Part shown: piece after piece, positions 6,710 to 15,895 of the stretch
How the letters are laid out: the number at the start of each line of letters is the position of its first letter
Numbering within the stretch: the first letter of the stretch is position 1
Assembly (NCBI GenBank): GCA_963829705.1
Contig: CAWHJN010000001.1
Location: forward strand, 124,001 to 188,000
Direction: 5' to 3'
Source: CAWHJN01 sp963829705
Lineage (GTDB): Bacteria; Bacteroidota; Rhodothermia; Rhodothermales; BA12
Length of the DNA: 64,000 nucleotides
Notes under the pieces: model-generated
What the model was told of the DNA's origin: nothing
Database searches by the model: none
Seen by the model: the letters and a program-made list of their open reading frames with translations, nothing else
Translations under genes and position numbers: made by a program

Positions 6710-9700
6710 ATGACGCCACGCTACCGCCAAGTCCTCGGACTTCTCTGTTTCCTGCTCCTCCCGGTCGTTGCGTTTGCCCAGACGGGCAAGATCGCGGGCC
6801 GCGTCACCGATGTCGCCACGGGCGAACCGCTCCCCGGCGTCAACGTCCGCATCGACGGCACGACGCAAGGCACCGCCTCTGACGTCGATGGCTATTACAC
6901 CATCATCGGCGTGCGGCCCGGTACGGTGGCGGTCCGCGCGACGTATGTGGGCTTCTCGGACTTTCTGGCCGAGGGCGTGCGCGTCAACATCGGGCAGACG
7001 ACGACGATCGACATCGAGCTACGCGAGGAGGCTGTTGGGCTCGACGGCGAGGTGGTGGTGACGGCCACGCGGCCCGTCGTCGAACTCGACGTGGCGGCAT
7101 CGCAGGCGAACGTCGGGGCCGAGCAGATCGAGAAGCTGCCCATTTCGAGCGTCAGCAGCGCCGTGGGGTTGCTCGCGGGCGCGCAGGGGCTGTCCATTCG
7201 CGGCTCGTCGTCCGACGAGGTCGTCTTCAACCTCAACGGCCTCACGCTGCGCGACGAGCGCTCGAACGCGCCTTTCACCAACATCCCGCTGGCCTCCGTC
7301 GAGGAGGTACAGGTGGTCAAGAGCGGCTTCAACGCCGAGTATGGCAACGTGCGCTCGGGCCTCATCAACGTCATCACGAAAGAGGGCAATCGCGACCGCT
7401 ACCAGGTCGATGCCTCGATCCGCTACAGCCCACCCGCCGCCAAGAACTTCGGCGGCTCTGCCAACGACCTCGATTCCTACTGGGTGCGCCCCTACACCGA
7501 CCCGGAGGTGGCCTTTACCGGCACCACGAGCGGCGCGTGGGACGAGGCGACGCAGGATCAGTACCCCGAGTTCGACGGCTGGATCAAGGTGTCGGAGACG
7601 CTCCTGGCCGACAACGATCCGTCGAACGACATGACGCCCGAGGCGCTCTACCAGACGTTTCTCTACCAGCAGCGCAAGGTGATGAAGATCAACCGCCCGG
7701 ATTACGTCGTGGACGTAGGCGTGGGCGGGCCGGTGCCGCTGCTCAAGCGCTGGGGCGACACGCGCTTCTACCTCTCGTACAAGGGCGATCAGACGATGTA
7801 CCTGATCCCGCTCAACACCGACCGCTTCCAGCAGAACTCGGGCCACCTCAAAGTCACGAGCGACATCCGGCGCGGGATGAAACTGACGCTCGAAGGACTG
7901 CTGGGCACGGCCGAAGGCACGGCGGCCTCGCGCACGGGTGGGCCGGGCTTCTTCGTCTCGCCCGGCGGCATCGCAGGCGACCTCTCGCGCGTGTCCTACA
8001 TCAACTCGCGCATCTTCTCGACCGACTACTGGGCGCCGTCGAACACGCGCGACCTCATGCTCGGGGCCAAGCTGTCGCACGCGCTCGACGACAAGTCGTT
8101 TTACGAGCTGCGCCTGACGCGCTACGCAGTGAAGTACAACACCAACCCCGGCCCCCTGCGCGACACCACCAAGGTGGTCTTTTTCGGTGGCGTGGGTTTC
8201 GACGAAGGGCCATTCGGCTACATGCCCGAACCCACGCCCGACGGCGTCGGCGGCGGGATGCGGATGGGCGTGGGCATGAGCAACGCCCGCGACACCAGCC
8301 AGGTGGTCACCTACAACGTCAAGGGCGACTTCACGCGCCAGATGAACCGCTTCTTCGAGATGAAGACGGGTTTCGAGGTCAACATCAGCGACAGCCGCGT
8401 CAACTACGGCTCGTTCGACCAGTACCTCCAGACCAGCAACTTCGTCGCTTCCTGGGACCGAACGCCGTCGCGAGCGGCGGCGTATCTGCAGGGCAAGCTG
8501 GAGTTCAAGGGGCTCGTGGCCACGCCGGGCCTGCGGCTCGACTACTTCCACGCCGGGGGCGACTGGTACGACTATGACCCCTACGACCCCGCTCTGGGCA
8601 ACGTCAACCGGCTCGACACCACGGCGCAGTCGCCCACCAAGCGCCTCGTCACGCTGAGCCCGCGCCTGGGCGTCTCGTTTCCCGTGACGACGTTCTCGAA
8701 GCTGTACTTCAACTACGGCCACTTCCGGCAGCTTCCCGACCCCACTAACCTCTTTCTCGTCCAGTACAACGCCTTCGACACGCGCAAGGTGACGCGCATC
8801 GCCGACCCGAACGCGCCGCTGCCGAAGACCATTTCCTACGAACTCGGCTACGAGCACTCGCTCTTCGACCAGTTCCTCATCAAGGTCGCGGGCTACTACA
8901 AAGACGAGTCGCTCGACCCGTACCTCGTCGAATACGTCTCGCGTGGCAGCGTGAAGTACGACCGCAGCCTCCCCAATTCGTACGCCGACACACGCGGCTT
9001 TGAGTTCTCTTTGGAGCGTACGCGCGGCAAGTGGGTACAGGGCTTCGTCAACTACACCTACATGGTGCGTACGAGTGGTCGCTTCGGGCTGCCCCGGTAC
9101 TTTGAAAACCAGACCGAGCAGCGCGACCAGGAAGCCAACGATGCCATTCGCCGCGCCGCGCAGTCGAAGCCCGTTCCGCAGCCCTACGCTCGTCTCGGCC
9201 TGTACTTCTTCACGCCGGAAAACTTTGGCCCGTCGCTGGGCGGCCTCAACCCTCTCTCGGGCATCAACCTGACGCTGCTGGGGCGCTGGCAGGCAGGCTA
9301 CTACTTCACGTGGGTAGGAGGCGGCTCCATCGAGGGTGTGCGTAACAACGTGCAGTTCCGCGACTACACCAACGTCGAGCTGCGCTTCAGCAAGGCCTTT
9401 GAGGTGCGCTCGCGCCGCGTCGAGTTCTTCATCGACGTCGACAACCTGTTCAACCGGCGCAACCTGAGCTTCGCCGGTACCTACGATGGCGAGGACTACA
9501 ACGCTTACATGGGGTCGCTGCACCTGCCCCCCGGTGAGTACCCGAACCTCGAAGGAAACGACCGCCCCGGTGACTACCGGAAGCCCGGCGTGGCCTTCGA
9601 CCCCATCAACTCCATCCCCAAACGCACGAGCGAGGTCCAGCCCATCGTGAACCGGCTGTACTACGAGCGGGAGACAGACTCCTACATCGTCTTCCGCGAT

Positions 9701-9838
9701 GGTGCGTGGCAGGCCGCCGATGCCGCACGTGTCGATCAGGTGCTGCGCGACAAGGCGTACATCGACATGCCGAACCAGAGCTTTCTCACCTTCCTCAACC
9801 CGCGCGACGTGTACTTCGGCTTCCGCATCAACCTCTGA
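6710..9838 (+). CDS. TonB-dependent receptor with carboxypeptidase-regulatory-like domain (triad 1)
   Basis: A 1042-residue outer-membrane receptor. It has a signal peptide (residues 1-23, cut before QTGK), a CarboxypepD_reg-like beta domain (about 25-107), a linker with the common VVVTATRPV motif (near 116-123), a plug domain (about 125-230) and a long beta-barrel ending in an aromatic-rich strand (YFGFRINL). Such receptors bind or import large ligands with energy from TonB; the ligand cannot be read from sequence. The ATG at 6710 is chosen because it gives a clean signal peptide; upstream the frame only overlaps the rhomboid gene. It heads a plus-strand block with an exported protein and a PorV-like protein, an order repeated on the minus strand at 54-62 kb. 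Confidence 0.93.
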   Translation: MTPRYRQVLGLLCFLLLPVVAFAQTGKIAGRVTDVATGEPLPGVNVRIDGTTQGTASDVDGYYTIIGVRPGTVAVRATYVGFSDFLAEGVRVNIGQTTTIDIELREEAVGLDGEVVVTATRPVVELDVAASQANVGAEQIEKLPISSVSSAVGLLAGAQGLSIRGSSSDEVVFNLNGLTLRDERSNAPFTNIPLASVEEVQVVKSGFNAEYGNVRSGLINVITKEGNRDRYQVDASIRYSPPAAKNFGGSANDLDSYWVRPYTDPEVAFTGTTSGAWDEATQDQYPEFDGWIKVSETLLADNDPSNDMTPEALYQTFLYQQRKVMKINRPDYVVDVGVGGPVPLLKRWGDTRFYLSYKGDQTMYLIPLNTDRFQQNSGHLKVTSDIRRGMKLTLEGLLGTAEGTAASRTGGPGFFVSPGGIAGDLSRVSYINSRIFSTDYWAPSNTRDLMLGAKLSHALDDKSFYELRLTRYAVKYNTNPGPLRDTTKVVFFGGVGFDEGPFGYMPEPTPDGVGGGMRMGVGMSNARDTSQVVTYNVKGDFTRQMNRFFEMKTGFEVNISDSRVNYGSFDQYLQTSNFVASWDRTPSRAAAYLQGKLEFKGLVATPGLRLDYFHAGGDWYDYDPYDPALGNVNRLDTTAQSPTKRLVTLSPRLGVSFPVTTFSKLYFNYGHFRQLPDPTNLFLVQYNAFDTRKVTRIADPNAPLPKTISYELGYEHSLFDQFLIKVAGYYKDESLDPYLVEYVSRGSVKYDRSLPNSYADTRGFEFSLERTRGKWVQGFVNYTYMVRTSGRFGLPRYFENQTEQRDQEANDAIRRAAQSKPVPQPYARLGLYFFTPENFGPSLGGLNPLSGINLTLLGRWQAGYYFTWVGGGSIEGVRNNVQFRDYTNVELRFSKAFEVRSRRVEFFIDVDNLFNRRNLSFAGTYDGEDYNAYMGSLHLPPGEYPNLEGNDRPGDYRKPGVAFDPINSIPKRTSEVQPIVNRLYYERETDSYIVFRDGAWQAADAARVDQVLRDKAYIDMPNQSFLTFLNPRDVYFGFRINL

Positions 9839-9939
9839 TGCGCCGACCCGCCGGGATCGCCCTCTGGTTGCTACCCGCTTCTCTGACGAGCGGCAGTAGG
9901 GCGCGCGCCCCACGGAGCGCACCGGGTTTTCAAGAGCAC

Positions 9940-12120
9940 ATGCACGCCAACCTGTCTTTTTCGATGCAGCGTTTCTCGTTTTTGCTCCTCCTGCTGATCG
10001 TGGTGGCCAGGCCCGCACACGCCCAGTTTGAGAACAAGTGGCTTTCGGCTGGCGCGCTCCACAACTGGTATGCGGCCGTCGGGGCCGAGATCGAGCACGG
10101 CTTCATCGCCGAGCAGCAGTACGGGATGCGTTGGCCGGGCGTGTACCAGTACACCGATATGCAGGCCGCGAGTGGCCTCTGGATCGGCGCTAAAAACGTG
10201 ACGGGGCCGGAAGGCACGACGTTTCCTGTGCGTGTCGTCCACGTGGGGCCGCGCGTGTCGGGCGCGGGCGAGTTCTTCCCGGTCAAGTTCGAAATGGTCT
10301 CGCGCTTTGAGCCGCCGTTGGTGCAGGTGGACGGCTCGGTGAGCGAGCCTGGCGCATCGATGGTCAACGACCGCGTCGATCCCGACCTGCTCTCCGACCG
10401 CGCCATCTTCACGACGGTCAACACGCTGCTGGGCGTGACGATGGAGCGCAACATCTACCAGTTCTCCAACCCGTTCCACTCCAACTACCACATCATCGAG
10501 TACGTCTTCACCAACACCGGAAACACCGACGACGACGAGGAGATCGAGTTGCCCAACCAGACCATCGAGGACGCCGTCTTCTTCTGGCAGTGGCGGTGGT
10601 CGGTGGCGAAGGAGACGCGCTACCTGATCGGCAACGCCACGGGCTGGGGCAAGAACAACATGGTGGACGCGCGCGGCGACGGCCTCGACGCGCAGTACGG
10701 CACCACGGGTGAAGACTTCCGCGCCATCTTCTCCTGGCACGGCTTCTTCCCCGACAAAGGCGTGAGCTACAACAACCTCGGCGGCCCTATCCTGCGCGAG
10801 AATGTCCCTGCCGTGCAGATCGCCGCCTCCGACACGATGGGACGGCTAGGCGCGTCGCAGTTCGTGGGCACTGTGGTGCTCCACGCCGACCAGAGCGCGG
10901 CCAGCGACGCCGACGACGCCGCGCAGCCCTTCGTGATGAAGTACGTCCACTCCGACGACCCGCTGCTGTCGAACAACGACCCGTTCTCGGAGACGAAGAT
11001 GCAGAAGGAATACGAACTAATGACGACCGACAGCCCCAACCGCCAGGCGTACGTCGTCGAGCCTGAGGGCGATGCGGGCTTCGCCTATCCTACCCGAGAC
11101 CCGTCGCTCAACACGTCGGGTGGGTATTCAGCCGCGATAGGCTTCGGGCCGTACACGCTCGCGCCGGGCGAGAGCGTCCGCATCGTGCTGGCCGAGGCCG
11201 GCGCGGGGTTGAGCCGTGAGGCCAACAAGCTGATTGGCGAGGCCTACAAAGCCGCGCCCCCGGCCACGCGCGACACGCCAACGGGCGTGTTGCCCGTCAC
11301 CATCAATGGCGTCTCGGGCATGACGAAAGGCGAGTGGGTGCTCACCTCGCGCGACTCGCTCTTCCAGACGTTCCGCCGCGCCCTCGCGGGCTACGACGGC
11401 GGCACGTTCGACGTGCAGCCCGCGCCTCTGCCGCCTGCCCAGTTCAACGTCAACAGCGGCGGTGACCGCATCTCGCTGACGTGGGAGGTGTTTCGCGACG
11501 CGAACCCGCAGGGCTTCGAGGTCTACCGCGCCGAAACCAATTACGACGAGGACTACGAACTCATCGCCACCGTGGATGGCTCGGCACGCTCCTACGACGA
11601 CACCACGCCCAAGCGCGGCATCAATTATTACTACTACCTCGTCGCCACCGACGGCCCCACCGACGGCAGCGACGGCGTGCCAGCGGGGCGCACGCTGAAA
11701 AGCTCGCGCTACTACGCGCAGACGTACACGCCCGCCCAACTCCAGCGGCCGCAGGGTACGGCCCTCGACCAGGTCCGCGTCGTGCCCAACCCGTTCTACC
11801 TCGGCTCGCCCGGTGGGGCGGAAGCGGGGAATTCACCGCGCTTTTTCGACCAGACGGACAAGCTCGCCTTCTACAACATCCCCGGCCAGTGCCGCATCGA
11901 CATCTACACCGAACTCGGTGAACTCGTCGATTCCATCGTGCACACGAACGGCTCGGGCGATGCCTTCTGGAACCACACGACGTCGTCGCGCCAGGTGGTC
12001 GTCTCGGGCGTCTACATCGCCGTCATCACCGTCATCGACGACGTGATCGACGAGAGCACCGGCGAGGTGCTGTTCCACAAAGGCGAGGCCACCTTCCGCA
12101 AGTTCGTCATCATCCGTTGA
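9940..12120 (+). CDS. Large exported protein with FN3-like region and T9SS-like C-terminus (triad 1)
   Basis: A protein of about 726 residues with a signal peptide ending VVARPAHAQ. The middle is beta-rich and rich in aromatic residues. A fibronectin-III-like segment (FEVYRAETNYDEDYELI to YYYYLVATD) precedes a C-terminal domain with VVPNPF, QCRIDIYTELGELVDSI and a closing beta strand, as in type IX secretion cargo. The C-terminal third clearly resembles the 1143-residue protein at 55353-58784 (compare QCTIRIYTVTGELVDTI). ATGs at 9940 and 9964 both give plausible signal peptides; a third at 9838 overlaps the receptor stop (TGATG) and could couple translation, but adds a poor N-terminus. It lies between a TonB receptor and a PorV-like gene. 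Function unknown. Confidence 0.85.
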   Translation: MHANLSFSMQRFSFLLLLLIVVARPAHAQFENKWLSAGALHNWYAAVGAEIEHGFIAEQQYGMRWPGVYQYTDMQAASGLWIGAKNVTGPEGTTFPVRVVHVGPRVSGAGEFFPVKFEMVSRFEPPLVQVDGSVSEPGASMVNDRVDPDLLSDRAIFTTVNTLLGVTMERNIYQFSNPFHSNYHIIEYVFTNTGNTDDDEEIELPNQTIEDAVFFWQWRWSVAKETRYLIGNATGWGKNNMVDARGDGLDAQYGTTGEDFRAIFSWHGFFPDKGVSYNNLGGPILRENVPAVQIAASDTMGRLGASQFVGTVVLHADQSAASDADDAAQPFVMKYVHSDDPLLSNNDPFSETKMQKEYELMTTDSPNRQAYVVEPEGDAGFAYPTRDPSLNTSGGYSAAIGFGPYTLAPGESVRIVLAEAGAGLSREANKLIGEAYKAAPPATRDTPTGVLPVTINGVSGMTKGEWVLTSRDSLFQTFRRALAGYDGGTFDVQPAPLPPAQFNVNSGGDRISLTWEVFRDANPQGFEVYRAETNYDEDYELIATVDGSARSYDDTTPKRGINYYYYLVATDGPTDGSDGVPAGRTLKSSRYYAQTYTPAQLQRPQGTALDQVRVVPNPFYLGSPGGAEAGNSPRFFDQTDKLAFYNIPGQCRIDIYTELGELVDSIVHTNGSGDAFWNHTTSSRQVVVSGVYIAVITVIDDVIDESTGEVLFHKGEATFRKFVIIR

Positions 12121-12143
12121 GGATGCTTTTTCAGCCTGAGCCC

Positions 12144-13157
12144 ATGAATCACCGATTGCTCGTACTGCTCGTGCTGGCTGCTGGACTGGTCGCGCCCTTG
12201 AAGGCGCAGCAGGACAAGCGCGCACAGACCGGGATGAAGTTTCTCTCGATGTCCATCGACGCGCGTGCCGCCGCGCTCGGCAGCGCCGTGACGGCGGTAG
12301 ACGGCACGTACGCCTCGCTGTTCTACAACCCCGCCGGGCTGGCCGCGCAGCAGAACTGGATGACCGCCGGGGCCTCGCAGGTGCAGTTCATCGCCGACAT
12401 CAACTACAACATGGCCGCCCTCAACCTCGCGCCGTGGGGCGGGCGTTATGGCGTCGTGGGCGTGTCGCTGATGCACGTCGATTACGGGTCGATGCAGGAA
12501 ACCATCCGCGACAACACCGACCAGGGGTACCAGGACCTCGGCACGTTTTCGCCTTCCGCTTACAGCCTCGGGCTGGGCTACGCCCGCGCCCTCACCGACC
12601 GCTTCTCCATCGGCGGGCACGTCAAGTACGTGGCGCAGGACCTCGGCAACCCCGTGGACGAGCGGGGCGACGGCGACGCCCTCATTCGCGCCGAGGCGCG
12701 CGAAGGCCAACTCGCCTACGACTTCGGGATGATGTACCGAACGGGATTTCGCAGCCTCAACTTCGCTGTGACGGCGCGCAACTTCTCGCCCGAGGTCACC
12801 TTCGTCGAGGAAAGCTTCGAACTCCCGCTCGAACTCCGCATCGGCGTGGCGATGGACCTGGTGGATCTGACGTCGCTCGACCAGAACATGCACTCGCTTC
12901 TGCTGGCCGTCGATACGAACAAGCCGCGCGACTTCACCGAGCAGGTCAGCTTCGGCGCCGAGTACGGTTTCATGAAGACCCTTTACCTGCGTGCGGGCTA
13001 CTCGCAGCCGTCTGACGAGCAGGGCGTGTCGCTGGGTGTGGGCGTGCAGCAGTCCCTTCGCGGAGTCGGCTTCGGAGCCGACTACGCCTACACCGACTTC
13101 GGTGCTTTCAACCAGTTCGGCAAAGTGCATCGTCTCTCGCTTCGCCTCTCGATCTAA
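12144..13157 (+). CDS. PorV/PorQ-family (UPF0164) outer-membrane protein (triad 1)
   Basis: A 337-residue protein with a signal peptide (cut near PLKAQQ) and the family signature GMKFLSMSIDARAAALGSA followed by SLFYNPAGLA, then a beta-barrel ending DFGAFNQFGKVHRLSLRLSI. PorV-type proteins are FadL-like barrels; in T9SS species PorV shuttles cargo to the attachment complex. Whether this is the true PorV or a paralogue is not clear, since a second one lies at 54289-55356. The ATG at 12144 (MNHRLLVLLVL) is preferred over one nine codons upstream. It directly follows the exported protein it may serve. Confidence 0.85.
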   Translation: MNHRLLVLLVLAAGLVAPLKAQQDKRAQTGMKFLSMSIDARAAALGSAVTAVDGTYASLFYNPAGLAAQQNWMTAGASQVQFIADINYNMAALNLAPWGGRYGVVGVSLMHVDYGSMQETIRDNTDQGYQDLGTFSPSAYSLGLGYARALTDRFSIGGHVKYVAQDLGNPVDERGDGDALIRAEAREGQLAYDFGMMYRTGFRSLNFAVTARNFSPEVTFVEESFELPLELRIGVAMDLVDLTSLDQNMHSLLLAVDTNKPRDFTEQVSFGAEYGFMKTLYLRAGYSQPSDEQGVSLGVGVQQSLRGVGFGADYAYTDFGAFNQFGKVHRLSLRLSI

Positions 13158-13166
13158 GCCGTGATT

Positions 13167-14403
13167 ATGTCCACCGTTACACGCGCGTTTTCCCGTCCGC
13201 TGGCATTGGTGCTGCTCGTGGCGGCCGTGGCCGTGGGCTGCGATACCGCTCCCGGTCCCAGCCTGTACGACCCGATCAAAGAGGGCACCTACCAGCCGCC
13301 CAACCCCGACCCCGCGCTCACAGGCATCTCGCCTGCCAGCGGAGAGGCCCTCGCGGGCGTGACCGAACTGACGCTCACGGGCCAGCGCTTCAACCCCAGC
13401 GCGGACAGCACCTTCGTGTACTTCAACGGCGAGCGGCAGCCCGTGCGCTCGATCACCCCCACGGAAATCCGGCTGCGTGCGCCCAACATGCCCAAGGTGG
13501 CCATCGATATCAAAGTGTCGGTGCTGCGCGCGGAGAACTTCAGCGAAACCATCGGCGACTACCGGCTCCTGCCCGCCGTCGAGCGCGTGGGCGCGCTCGA
13601 AGTCCGACAAGCGGCCCTATGCCGTCGCCACCGACCCGGCCTCGAAGCGCATCTTCGCCTCGCTGCTGGACATCGGCATCGACGTGATCGACGCCGACAG
13701 CCTCGAGCTCCGCTCGACCAGTGTGCCGGTGTCGTTCAAGATGGACGACATGGATTACGCAGATGACTACCTGTATACCGCACGTGGCGTGAACGCGGTG
13801 TTTAAATTCAAGGTGCCCGGTGGCCGGCAGGAAGTGGCAGGCTCGACGGGCGACCGCAGCGTGTCGATGCTGGCCGTCGAGTACGACGCCGACGGCTACA
13901 TCTGGGGGGGCGGCACGAAGTCGTCGGACGGCGACCGTTTCCTGTACCGCTTCGACGCCAACCGCGCTGTGCAGACGTTCCCGTTCGCGGGCACCATACG
14001 CGGCATCGAGAGCACGCCGGGCTTCCTCTACGTGCTCGCCGAGCGCAACGGGCAGTCGGGCGTGTGGCGCTTCTCGCGGACGAACGGCGCGCTGGGTCCG
14101 GAAGAACAGGTGATGAGCCTCGGCGGTGCGTACGCCTCAACGGTGGCACGCTCGTTCGCGCTCACCGCCGAAGGTGGTTTCATACTGGGCACCGACAACG
14201 CCGATCCGCTCCTCTACGCGCGCCCCGGTGGCGAGGTGGTGCCGCTGGTAGCAGGGTTGCTCAAAGGCACCATCACCTCGATGGCGTGGCTGCCCGACGG
14301 GCGGCTCGTCGTTTCGGGCACGGCGGCGGTGGGTAACGCGGACTCGGAAAAGGTGGGTACCGATCTGCTCGTCGTCACCACGCTGCTCGCCCCCCAGCTT
14401 TAA
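13167..14403 (+). pseudogene. IPT/TIG-domain lipoprotein, interrupted by a frameshift
   Basis: Two overlapping frames make one protein. The first (from ATG 13167; a GTG lies at 13161) encodes a lipoprotein signal (LVAAVAVGC) and an IPT/TIG Ig-like domain (ALTGISPASGEALAGVTE) up to VERVGALE near 13,601. The sense then continues in the +1 frame (SDKRPYAVATDPASKRIFAS) as a beta-propeller-like region to the TAA at 14403. Read straight, the first frame ends at 13766 in low-quality sequence. One extra base, or two missing bases, around 13,599-13,605 explains it. Good coding sequence on both sides favours a recent mutation or a sequencing error over old decay. The joined product, about 411 residues, would be a surface or periplasmic lipoprotein of the triad 1 operon. 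Confidence 0.8.
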
Positions 14404-14449
14404 TTTCGTATCCTGTTTCACTCCTCTATCACTTAACCCGAGGTGCATA

Positions 14450-15793
14450 ATGCACAGACTGGTACTCCTCACGCTGCTTCTCGTCGCCGTTCCTGGCATG
14501 GCGCAGGCGCAGTGGACCTTCGACAAGGTTTTTCCCGACAGCACGTCGGGTGACAACACGCAAAACCACGGCCTCGCTGTAGATCCCGCCGGCAACGTAT
14601 GGATGCAAGCCTACTATCCATTCACCGGAGACAGCGTCTTCGTCGATGTGGTGGGCAGCAACCAGCGCGTCACCGCGCTTTACTGCTACAAACCCGATGG
14701 CACGCAGTGTGACTTCTCGCCCTTGAGCATTGTGTCCTTCCCCGGCGGCGTGCAGGACACGCTGGGCGGCACGGTCATTCGCAACGCCACCGGCGATCAG
14801 GTGTGGGATTACCGTTCGGGACGCGGCCTCCGGGTCGACCCCAACGGCAACATCCTCGCCGTCTTTTTCAACACGCTCTACCGCATCAATTACCAGACGG
14901 GTGAGGGCATGAACATGGTGGATCTGGGCACCGTGGCCCCGCTCGATCCGCGCGGCGCGACGGCTCCAGCGGTCGATGGCTTCGGCAACATCTTCATCAC
15001 GGGTGTTTTCGCCGGTGACCCCCTCGTCGTGCTCAACCCGGACTTCACGCTCCGCGAGACGGCGGTGCAAGTGACCAACGGCTTCTCCCGCGCCTTCGAG
15101 GTGTCGGAGGACGGCAACACGATCTACTGGGCGGGTTACTCCAACAAGCGCGTCGACGTCTACTCGCGCGCCAGCGAGTTCGACGAGTTCGGCCAGCAGC
15201 CTGACTCGGTGCTCAACGGATTCGCTGCCGAGTCCTTCGCGTGGAACCCGGATACGAAAAATCTCTGGATCAGCGCCGGATCACCCAACGACAAGCCGGG
15301 CTCCAACTACCAGATGAACACGTGGTACGCCTTCGACGTCAATGATTTCACTGTCAAGCAGGACAGCCTGACGTGGGAAGAGGAGAACTCGCAGGGCCGT
15401 CCCCGTGCCATCGCCTTCACGGCGTCGGGCGACACGGTGTACGTGGGCCAGTTCAACCAGAGCTTTTATGCCGTCCAGCGCTTCCTGCGTGGTACGACGA
15501 ATGCGGTTTCGCCGACGGGCGCCGTACCGGCCGGGTTCACGCTCGAGCGCAGCTACCCGAACCCGACCACGGGCGTGACGAACATCGAGTTCGCCCTCCC
15601 CGTGGCCGCGCGCGCCACGCTGAAGGTCTACGACACGCTCGGCCGTGAAGTGGCGACGGTCCTCGACCAGATGCTCGCGCCGGACACCTACACGGTGGAC
15701 TTTGACGCCAGCGCGCTGCCGTCGGGTCTGTACGTCTACCGTCTCAGCGCAGACGGCCACACGCGCACCGGCACGATGACGGTCGTTCGGTAA
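14450..15793 (+). CDS. T9SS type A sorting domain protein, secreted
   Basis: A 447-residue protein with a signal peptide (cut after GMAQA, residue 20). A repeat-rich region resembling a beta-propeller (NHL/SMP-30-like motifs such as GLAVDPAGNVWM and GLRVDPNGNILA) is followed by a type IX secretion domain at 354-447, with the landmarks SYPNPTTG, KVYDTLGREVATVL and SGLYVYRL. It should be exported and attached to, or released from, the cell surface. An AGG lies about 8 bp before the ATG, one of the better ribosome sites here. A strong hairpin follows the gene, so the triad 1 transcript may end here. Ligand or activity unknown. Confidence 0.88.
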   Translation: MHRLVLLTLLLVAVPGMAQAQWTFDKVFPDSTSGDNTQNHGLAVDPAGNVWMQAYYPFTGDSVFVDVVGSNQRVTALYCYKPDGTQCDFSPLSIVSFPGGVQDTLGGTVIRNATGDQVWDYRSGRGLRVDPNGNILAVFFNTLYRINYQTGEGMNMVDLGTVAPLDPRGATAPAVDGFGNIFITGVFAGDPLVVLNPDFTLRETAVQVTNGFSRAFEVSEDGNTIYWAGYSNKRVDVYSRASEFDEFGQQPDSVLNGFAAESFAWNPDTKNLWISAGSPNDKPGSNYQMNTWYAFDVNDFTVKQDSLTWEEENSQGRPRAIAFTASGDTVYVGQFNQSFYAVQRFLRGTTNAVSPTGAVPAGFTLERSYPNPTTGVTNIEFALPVAARATLKVYDTLGREVATVLDQMLAPDTYTVDFDASALPSGLYVYRLSADGHTRTGTMTVVR

Positions 15794-15813
15794 ACGTAGT
15801 CGTTTGATGAATA

Positions 15814-15847
15814 CAGGCTCCCGGTCGCCCGTGCGACCGGGAGCCTG
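15814..15847 (+). terminator. Strong 15-bp hairpin, probable terminator
   Basis: A perfect 15-bp inverted repeat (CAGGCTCCCGGTCGC and its complement) with a 4-base loop begins 21 bp after the T9SS gene stop. No T run follows, so termination may be factor-assisted. It separates the triad 1 block from the glycosidase gene. Confidence 0.75.
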
Positions 15848-15895
15848 TCCATATCTTCCCGTGGCTCTCTTATGCCACTCACGCATCCCTGCACC

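Noticed and set aside
7019..10018. A 999-codon open frame antisense to the TonB receptor
   Set aside because: High-GC genes often leave a long open frame on the opposite strand. Its protein is rich in Arg, Val and Ala without domains, while the receptor on the plus strand has clear motifs.
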